From an uncultured Lachnospiraceae bacterium (GTDB lineage: Bacteria > Bacillota_A > Clostridia > Lachnospirales > Lachnospiraceae): a stretch of 14,329 nt of DNA. Below the pieces are notes generated by a model. That model was not told where the DNA came from. It did not search any database and saw nothing but the letters and a program-made list of their open reading frames with translations. The stretch covers positions 1-14,329 of the forward strand of contig USDU01000043.1 of the NCBI GenBank assembly GCA_900553635.1, read 5' to 3'. Below are positions 7,882-13,029 of the stretch, piece by piece. A program made the position numbers and the translations under genes. Each line of letters opens with the position of its first letter. Position 1 is the first letter of the stretch.

Positions 7882-9282
7882 AAGGAAGAAAATGCGGGAA
7901 CCCCTGCGGTTTCTATTATTATTCCTGTATACAATGCGGAAAACTTCCTGGCCCGCTGTGTAGACAGCGTGCTGGGGCAGGAATATACAGACTTTGAATT
8001 GCTTCTCATCGATGATGGAAGTAAAGACAAATCAGGAGCCATGTGTGACGCTTACGCAGCGTCTGATTCCCGCGTGTGTGTCTTCCATAAGGAAAACGCC
8101 GGCGTTTCAGCAGCCCGGAATCAGGCTCTGTCCGAGGCCCGGGGAACTTACATTCAGTTTCTGGATAGCGACGACTGGATGACGCCCGATTCCACCAAGC
8201 TTCTGGTGCGGGCGGCGGAAGAGAACGACTGCGATCTGGTCATCGCGGATTTCTACCGGGTGGTCGGCGAGCGGGTATCCCGGAAAGGTGATATCGAGGA
8301 AGAGGGCGTCATGAGCCCTGAAGAGTTTGCGGCCCATATGATGGAGAGCCCGGCGGATTACTATTACGGCGTGCTCTGGAATAAGCTGTATCGCCGTTCC
8401 ATTATTGAGGAACATGCCCTTCGCATGAATGCGGAAATCAGCTGGTGCGAGGACTTTATGTTCAACCTGGAATACATCCGTTTCGCGGAGCGCATCACGG
8501 CTCTGCACGCGCCTATTTACTATTATGTGAAGCGCAAGGGTTCGCTGGTCACCACCCAGGGAACCAGCCTGACCAAGACCATTCAGATGAAGCTGGGCGT
8601 CTTTGAGTACTATCACAACTTTTACAAGCATGTGTGGGACGAGGAGGAATACGAGAAAAACCGTCTGCAGCTCTACCGTTTTCTGGTGGACGCGGCCAGC
8701 GACGGCCTGGTGGGCATTCCGCTGCTGCCCGGTACCAAGAAGCTGGGCGACGAGCGGGCAGGCGTCAGCGCGTCGGCACTGGCAGGAGAGGGCATGCTCT
8801 CCGAGCTCTACCGGGAGCGAAAGCTGATGCAGCGATACCTGGAGGTGGCTGCTCTGAAAAATGACCTGACGCCGTCCGAAGCCTATCTGCTTCTGTGCCT
8901 GAGCCATCTGAGCGACACGGTAAATAAAAAAGAGCTGGCTGATTTCGCAGGCGTGAGCCGAAGCGCTCTGGCCATGCAGCTTCAGAAGCTGGTGCTGCGG
9001 GGGCTGATTAAGGTGGAGGATATTTCGAATCCGAAGCCTATGCGCCAGAAGAAAGCAAAAGGGATAGAAAAGGACGACGCCTCACGTAAACCTCAGGAAA
9101 AGCGGGCGCGGATCATGTTCCAACCCGAAGCAGAACCCATTTTGCGGGAACTGGCTACGGTTCAGCGGGACTACGACGAGGCCAGATTCGCAGGCTTCGA
9201 GGAAGAGGACCTGATTCAGTACGCCCGCCTGACCGAGAAAATGAAGCGGAACATGCAGAAAGTGCTTGCGCCTATACACTAG
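7879..9282 (+). CDS. Family-2 glycosyltransferase fused to a MarR-like winged-helix domain
   Basis: Residues 1 to about 230 are a GT-A fold family-2 glycosyltransferase: VSIIIPVYNAE (11-21), the nucleotide-binding LLIDDGSKDKS (43-52 region, D45-D46), KENAGVSAARN (71-81), the metal-binding FLDSDDW with D96-S-D98-D99, and W189-C-E-D192, the usual ED motif. Such enzymes transfer sugars from nucleotide-sugars to cell-surface glycans; the acceptor here cannot be told. After a connecting stretch, residues about 315-467 look like a MarR-type regulator: LTPSEAYLLLCL (330-341), a helix-turn-helix NKKELADFAGVSRSALAMQL (349-368) with LRGLIK, a basic wing (PMRQKKAKG), then FQPEAEPIL and long closing helices. 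The frame is unbroken across the join, with no stop or internal start with a ribosome site nearby. No membrane segment was recognised. Whether the second domain binds DNA is inference. The GT call is firm; the MarR call is good. Confidence 0.9.
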   Translation: MKEENAGTPAVSIIIPVYNAENFLARCVDSVLGQEYTDFELLLIDDGSKDKSGAMCDAYAASDSRVCVFHKENAGVSAARNQALSEARGTYIQFLDSDDWMTPDSTKLLVRAAEENDCDLVIADFYRVVGERVSRKGDIEEEGVMSPEEFAAHMMESPADYYYGVLWNKLYRRSIIEEHALRMNAEISWCEDFMFNLEYIRFAERITALHAPIYYYVKRKGSLVTTQGTSLTKTIQMKLGVFEYYHNFYKHVWDEEEYEKNRLQLYRFLVDAASDGLVGIPLLPGTKKLGDERAGVSASALAGEGMLSELYRERKLMQRYLEVAALKNDLTPSEAYLLLCLSHLSDTVNKKELADFAGVSRSALAMQLQKLVLRGLIKVEDISNPKPMRQKKAKGIEKDDASRKPQEKRARIMFQPEAEPILRELATVQRDYDEARFAGFEEEDLIQYARLTEKMKRNMQKVLAPIH

Positions 9283-9287
9283 AGTAA

Positions 9288-9319
9288 AAAAATGGAAGAT
9301 AGAAGCAGATTCCATTTTT
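9288..9319 (+). terminator. AT-rich hairpin after the glycosyltransferase gene
   Basis: A perfect 10-bp inverted repeat, AAAAATGGAA (9288-9297) and TTCCATTTTT (9310-9319), with a 12-base loop lies 5 bases after the stop codon. The stem has only two G-C pairs and the T run forms part of the stem, so it would be a weak terminator or an mRNA 3'-end processing hairpin. The next gene begins 24 bases later. Confidence 0.4.
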
Positions 9320-9343
9320 CAGAATAGACAAGGGGGAATCCAC

Positions 9344-9538
9344 ATGACCAAGAAAAAGCCGAAGGCGACCAACTGCGAGATGTGCGGCAACTACGTCTAC
9401 GACGACGATTACGGCTACTACGTCTGCGAAATGGACCTGGACGAGGACGAAATGCGCCTCTTCATCCAGGGCAGCTTCCACGGCTGTCCCTATTTCCAGT
9501 ACGGGGACGAGTACCGGATTGTGAGACATCAGATGTAA
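9344..9538 (+). CDS. Small four-cysteine protein (DUF6472-like)
   Basis: A 64-residue acidic protein. The start at ATG 9344 is set by AAGGGGG (9330-9336) placed 7 bases upstream; longer in-frame starts lack this. Four cysteines are arranged as C11-x2-C14, C28 and C48, in the contexts NCEMCGNY, YYVCEMD and HGCPYFQ, which suggests a small zinc- or iron-binding fold. The tail EYRIVRHQM is typical of the group. From memory this matches a widespread uncharacterised small-protein family in Lachnospiraceae, DUF6472; the family name should be checked. There is no signal peptide or membrane segment, so it is probably cytoplasmic. Its function is unknown. It may be read with the glycosyltransferase gene if the intervening hairpin leaks. 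Confidence 0.85.
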   Translation: MTKKKPKATNCEMCGNYVYDDDYGYYVCEMDLDEDEMRLFIQGSFHGCPYFQYGDEYRIVRHQM

Positions 9539-9570
9539 AAGAAAAGAAGATAGGGGAGCCAGGCAGATGA

Positions 9571-9744
9571 ACGGAAATCGACTGGGGCGCTCACATCGAT
9601 CCGGTCAGGCCCATACAGGATCTGATCATTTACGAGCTTCATGTCCGGGGCTTTACGAAGGACACTTCTTCCGGCGTAAAAAATCCGGGAACCTTCGCCG
9701 GAATCCGGGAAAAAATTCCCTATCTGAAAGAGCTTGGAATACCG
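9571..9744 (+). pseudogene. Remnant of a GlgX/isoamylase-type glycogen debranching enzyme (GH13)
   Basis: Read in the frame of base 9574, this stretch encodes EIDWGAHIDPVRPIQDLIIY followed by ELHVRGFTKDTSSGV and GTFAGIREKIPYLKELGI. This is clearly the entry of the alpha-amylase-type catalytic barrel of GlgX/TreX debranching enzymes (compare the family pattern IYExHVRGFT, GTFxGLxEKIPYLKELG). Only about 58 residues survive. There is a stop (TGA 9568-9570) directly upstream in frame, no start codon, and the similarity ends at about 9741, where the family would continue with a 'xAVELMPI'-like strand. The rest of a gene normally about 700 codons long is absent. The ATG at 9567 opens a different frame of 71 codons that is a shadow. 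It lies tail-to-tail with the HD-domain gene, so one deletion could have removed the remainder. Confidence 0.85.
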
Positions 9745-9789
9745 GCTTCATCCCAGATCCGCCGCAGTGTTTGTGGGCGTGAGACGAAA

Positions 9790-10272
9790 CTAATACTGCA
9801 TACTGATTTTTCGATACTGGCTTCTGGCGGTCACGGTCTCTTCCGTGGCGCAGAGCTTATCAGCGATGCAGAGAATCACGCTTTCCCGGTAGCGGGGGAG
9901 CGTAATGTTCAGCGGAAACATATGGCGGGCAATCATGTCGCGCTCGATTTTCCCAAGGGTAAAATCCCGGGACGCGTTGGCAAGCGCTTTTCCGGCGTGG
10001 AAGAAGCCGTGCCATCGGTGGCTCTTATCCGGCACATGCCAGTCGTAGAGAAAATAATCGTGGAGCAGCGCGCCCCGCACCAGGGCCCGCTCATCCACCC
10101 GGATACGCAGCCGGTCGGCCAGCCAGATACAGGTGCAGGCCACTGCGACCGAGTGGTCGAAGACGGATACATTTCCGTGCTGCATAAATTGTTTTTCCAG
10201 CTGCATGTTGGCGGAGGCGAGAATATCGCTTCCGTGCAACAGCAGCTTTTCTTTATATACAGAATCCTTCAC
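9790..10272 (-). CDS. HD-domain protein (putative metal-dependent phosphohydrolase)
   Basis: A 160-residue protein made up almost entirely of one HD domain. The metal-binding pattern is visible: H40 in FDHSVAVA, the H71-D72 doublet in ALLHDYFLYDWH, then H92 (GFFHAGKA) and H117 (IARHMFPLN). HD proteins of this size are usually phosphatases or nucleotidases acting on nucleotides or similar small molecules; the substrate cannot be told here. The start is a GTG (10270-10272), supported by AAGGAAGG roughly 8 bases upstream. It is probably made from its own promoter at about 10338-10366, with a hairpin in the leader. The stop is TAG at 9790-9792, facing the debranching-enzyme remnant. No signal peptide or membrane segment was seen. 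Confidence 0.85.
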   Translation of the reverse strand: MKDSVYKEKLLLHGSDILASANMQLEKQFMQHGNVSVFDHSVAVACTCIWLADRLRIRVDERALVRGALLHDYFLYDWHVPDKSHRWHGFFHAGKALANASRDFTLGKIERDMIARHMFPLNITLPRYRESVILCIADKLCATEETVTARSQYRKISMQY

Positions 10273-10303
10273 AGGTTTTCCTTCCTTTACACAAAAGATT
10301 GAT

Positions 10304-10327
10304 CGGACATTTCAGGGAAACTGTCCG
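10304..10327 (-). promoter_or_regulatory. Hairpin in the leader of the HD-domain gene
   Basis: CGGACA (10304-10309) and TGTCCG (10322-10327) pair, and inside them TTTC pairs with GAAA around a 3-base loop with one bulged base, giving a compact stem of about 10 bp. On the minus strand it sits just after the predicted transcription start and 32 bases before the GTG. It is followed by ATCAATCTTTTG, which is a poor T run, so it may be a weak terminator for the oxidoreductase gene or a leader structure. Confidence 0.35.
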
Positions 10328-10337
10328 GCTAATTGTC

Positions 10338-10370
10338 AGTATGCCACAGAAATCCTCTGTATACAAGGAT
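10338..10370 (-). promoter_or_regulatory. Candidate promoter of the HD-domain gene with overlapping palindrome
   Basis: On the minus strand, TTGTAT (10366-10361) and CATACT (10343-10338) are 17 bases apart, and the -10 carries an extended TGn element. The match to consensus is modest. A near-palindrome, ATCCT-c-TGTATACA-AGGAT (10352-10370, one extra base), overlaps the -35 and could be an operator. The protein that would bind is not known. Confidence 0.35.
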
Positions 10371-10414
10371 AAAAGCGTTAAGTTTTTCTAAACAATCTCA
10401 AAACTGTATTGGGT

Positions 10415-11371
10415 TCAGTGATTCCAGCTCCGATGCAGCGCGTCCAGGGTCTTTATGGCCCGTACAGACATCTCTTCGGTCATCACCGGACTCTCGGTCA
10501 GCCCGGCTCGGATACAGCTAAGGGCGTGCTCCAGCTCATAACGCAGCTCGAAGTCGCAGGGATAGTCAAGCACTATAGGCTCCTGCCCCTTAAAATGCAG
10601 AATTGCCTGTCGGGCTTTCCAGTAATCCGGCAGTTCCACATAGCCTTTTTCCCCATAGAGGTAGCCCACATGGACTGTATCCGCCGCCGTGCTGGTCTTG
10701 TTGGTGAAGATAAGGCCGTTGTCCATGCGCATCACCGCCGCAAACTGATTTTCCACCGGACTGTCTGCGCGGGTGCAGAGCCCGGTCTGCTCTGTTACAA
10801 AGGAATCGAAGAGATACTGCATCAGTTGCAGGCTGTAGCTGGCGTTGGAAAAGAGAGGTCCGCCTCCTTTGGAAGCGTCGAACATCCAGCTATTGTAACC
10901 GGCGTCAAAGGAGCTGGAGAAATCTGCCATAGTAATCCGCCCGAATTCATCGGCCTGAATGCGCCTTTTCAGCTCCTGCACCACCGGCAGAAAGACACAT
11001 TTCTGCATCTCCATCACAAAAAGCCCTTTTTCCCGGGCCAGCATAAAAAGATCCCGCACCTCGGCCGGCTTCAGCGCGAAAGGCTTCTCACAGAATACAT
11101 GCTTCCCCTGCTCCAGCGCAAGCCGCGCATAGCGGGCGTGCTCGCTGTTGATGGTCGCAATATAGACGATATCCACCAGATCCGAGGCAATCAGCTCCTC
11201 ATAGCTTCCAAAAGCCTGCGGGATCCGCCAGAGCCGCACCTTCTCAGCGGCCTTTTCCAGATTCCGCGAAGCGATAGCCGTCACCACACAGCCTTCCACA
11301 GTTCCTGCAGCGTTCACAAACCGCGGTACGATAGAGGCAGTACTCAAAATACCAATACGAAGAGGATTCAT
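10415..11371 (-). CDS. Gfo/Idh/MocA-family NAD(P)-dependent oxidoreductase
   Basis: Cytoplasmic dehydrogenase of 318 residues, the usual family size. The N-terminal Rossmann half has RIGILSTASIV (5-15), the strand DIVYIATINSEHA (66-78) and the family hallmark C93-E94-K95-P96, whose lysine is the conserved catalytic or substrate-contacting residue. The C-terminal half has GGGPLFSNASYS; the usual D-x-G-x-Y of this loop reads S-N-A-S-Y, a mild departure. Family members oxidise or reduce sugars, inositols and related compounds; the substrate here is unknown. The open frame extends to 11404, but the internal ATG at 11369-11371 is preferred because AAAGGAG (11377-11383) lies 5 bases upstream and the Rossmann strand begins right after it. 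It is transcribed away from the methyltransferase gene from a promoter at 11425-11453. The stop is TGA (10415-10417). Confidence 0.93.
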   Translation of the reverse strand: MNPLRIGILSTASIVPRFVNAAGTVEGCVVTAIASRNLEKAAEKVRLWRIPQAFGSYEELIASDLVDIVYIATINSEHARYARLALEQGKHVFCEKPFALKPAEVRDLFMLAREKGLFVMEMQKCVFLPVVQELKRRIQADEFGRITMADFSSSFDAGYNSWMFDASKGGGPLFSNASYSLQLMQYLFDSFVTEQTGLCTRADSPVENQFAAVMRMDNGLIFTNKTSTAADTVHVGYLYGEKGYVELPDYWKARQAILHFKGQEPIVLDYPCDFELRYELEHALSCIRAGLTESPVMTEEMSVRAIKTLDALHRSWNH

Positions 11372-11424
11372 AAAAACTCCTTTCCCGGAAAAATCCGATG
11401 TCACGTAAAAACAGGTCTATTTAT

Positions 11425-11453
11425 AGGATAGAGGGTTGGAGAGTGAAAGTCAA
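11425..11453 (-). promoter_or_regulatory. Promoter of the Gfo/Idh/MocA gene
   Basis: On the minus strand, a -35 box TTGACT (11453-11448) and a -10 box TATCCT (11430-11425) are exactly 17 bases apart. The predicted start near 11418 gives a leader of about 47 bases before the ATG at 11371. Confidence 0.6.
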
Positions 11454-11490
11454 GAATGGTATGGCAGTATCTTCTTTTGTGAATTCGTTA

Positions 11491-11532
11491 GAAGGCATTC
11501 ATTCTTGAATTACCTTCATTCTGTGGTATACT
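11491..11532 (+). promoter_or_regulatory. Promoter and operator-like repeats of the methyltransferase gene
   Basis: A -35 box TTGAAT (11505-11510) and a -10 box TATACT (11527-11532) are 16 bases apart, with an extended -10 TG (11524-11525). Around the -35 lie two kinds of repeat. One is a direct repeat TTCATTCT at 11498-11505 and 11515-11522. The other is a dyad ATTC-TT-GAAT (11501-11510) flanked by GAAGG (11491-11495) and CCTTC (11513-11517). Such overlap would suit control by a repressor or by the methyltransferase itself. The promoter is well supported; the operator role is inferred. Confidence 0.6.
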
Positions 11533-11586
11533 TATAGGTATGAAAAGAATGGATAGAAACACGTTGATAAGAGATGAGGTAAATGA

Positions 11587-13014
11587 ATGGAAGGGAATTG
11601 TCAAATCCCCACACCTTTACAATATGTGAAAATACTGCTGGATGACGTGTGCTATAGAGGACAGCTATATGGAAAACGGGTGTTGGAAAATTCATGTGGT
11701 GACGGGAATATTTTAGAAGAGATCATCGTTCGCTACATTGAGAGTGCAAAAAGAGAGAAGCGTTCGTCAGATGAGATACGGAATGGACTTGAGAGAGATA
11801 TTTGTGCATATGAGATAGATGAAAAATGCATAAGACGATGTATAGACAGGTTAGACAAGACGGCAGAAAAATATGGAATTACCCAGGTGAACTGGAATGT
11901 CAGGAATGAAGATTTTCTTACGCAGCAACAGGAAGGAATCTATGACTTTATTATAGGAAATCCACCATACATTACATATCATGATATGAATGAAATGCAG
12001 AGGGAATTATTGAAAAAAAAGTATCGTACCTGTGCATATGGAAGATTTGATTATTGCTATGCATTTACGGAGGCGAGCATTTCAGATCTTGCGCCGGCGG
12101 GCAGGATGGCTTATTTGATTCCATATAGTATCATGACCAATAAATTTGCGCAAAGTCTGCGCGATTTTGCGTTGCCTTATGTCACAGAGATCCATGACTA
12201 TAGTACGATATCGATATTTCCGGATGCAATTACATCATCAATTATCCTGATTTGTGAAAATGAGAAACGGAAGCCGGAACTGGCAGACTATTATCTGGAG
12301 GCTGAAGGGCGGAAAATAGAAATCCGAAAAGCGGATTTAATGGGAAAAAAATGGACAATATCAGGAGAAACACCAGGAAATGCCCATAGATTTGGAGAAT
12401 ATTTTGAAGTGACAAACAGCGTGGCAACATTGCTGAACGAGGCGTTCGTCCTTAAAGAGTATGAGTATCAGGAGCCTTATTATATAGTAGGAAAATACCG
12501 AATAGAAAAAGAACTTGTAAAGGATGCGGCAAGTACAAAGAGTTTAAATAAAAAAAGTGGGAAGAAGGATAAAATTATTTTCCCGTATCGTATGGAAACA
12601 GGCGAGGCTACAGGTTATACGGAAGAAGAATTCAAGAGATATTTTCCATACGCGATGTCATATATGAGACAATTTAAAAAGAGGCTGAAAGAGCGAAAAG
12701 CGGATAAAAATGCGCTCTGGTTTCAATACGGACGCAGTCAGGCAATTGGTCGGATACAAGGCGAAAAGCTGATTATGCCGATGGTTATCACAAAAAAGAA
12801 TCATGTGTATCATGCGGGGGAGGACGCAGTACCGTATGCGGGCTATTTCATTAAATGCAAACCGGAAAGTGAGAAGAATTTAGAAGAAGCAAAAGAAATT
12901 CTGGAAAGCAGAGAATTTTATGAGCATGTAAAAGTACACGGTACCTCGACAACCCCGACTTCTTACCGGATTTCGGTGAATGATATTAAAAACTATGTGA
13001 TAGATGCAGACTAA
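11587..13014 (+). CDS. Adenine-N6 DNA methyltransferase (gamma class, TaqI/Eco57I-like)
   Basis: Transfers a methyl group from S-adenosylmethionine to adenine N6 in a specific DNA sequence. The motif order is that of gamma-class enzymes: motif X TPLQYV (9-14), motif I VLENSCGDGN (32-41) for cofactor binding, an acidic CAYEID strand (motif II), NEDF (motif III), and the catalytic motif IV N125-P-P-Y128 in FIIGNPPYIT. The remainder, to residue 475, would hold the target-recognition region. No nuclease domain is fused to it, so it is not a type IIG enzyme. The ATG at 11587 has a modest site GAGGT (11576-11580) 6 bases upstream. The gene is clearly AT-richer than mutSL, with many AGA, ATA and AAA codons, which suggests transfer. 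The GHKL ATPase gene begins 15 bases after its stop, so the two are probably one operon. The recognition sequence cannot be predicted. Confidence 0.92.
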   Translation: MEGNCQIPTPLQYVKILLDDVCYRGQLYGKRVLENSCGDGNILEEIIVRYIESAKREKRSSDEIRNGLERDICAYEIDEKCIRRCIDRLDKTAEKYGITQVNWNVRNEDFLTQQQEGIYDFIIGNPPYITYHDMNEMQRELLKKKYRTCAYGRFDYCYAFTEASISDLAPAGRMAYLIPYSIMTNKFAQSLRDFALPYVTEIHDYSTISIFPDAITSSIILICENEKRKPELADYYLEAEGRKIEIRKADLMGKKWTISGETPGNAHRFGEYFEVTNSVATLLNEAFVLKEYEYQEPYYIVGKYRIEKELVKDAASTKSLNKKSGKKDKIIFPYRMETGEATGYTEEEFKRYFPYAMSYMRQFKKRLKERKADKNALWFQYGRSQAIGRIQGEKLIMPMVITKKNHVYHAGEDAVPYAGYFIKCKPESEKNLEEAKEILESREFYEHVKVHGTSTTPTSYRISVNDIKNYVIDAD

Positions 13015-13029
13015 GTGCAGGAGGGATTT

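Noticed and set aside
9567..9782. A 71-codon plus-strand frame that could be called a small hypothetical gene
   Set aside because: The neighbouring frame over the same bases encodes recognisable debranching-enzyme sequence, so this frame is a shadow of the remnant; it also lacks a good ribosome site.
11372..11404. An 11-residue N-terminal extension of the oxidoreductase
   Set aside because: The internal ATG at 11371 has AAAGGAG directly upstream and begins right at the Rossmann strand; the extension would contain that ribosome site.
10409..11431. A 340-codon plus-strand frame opposite the oxidoreductase gene
   Set aside because: The minus strand encodes a clear Gfo/Idh/MocA protein with a ribosome site; the plus-strand product is basic, His/Leu-rich and unlike any family I know.
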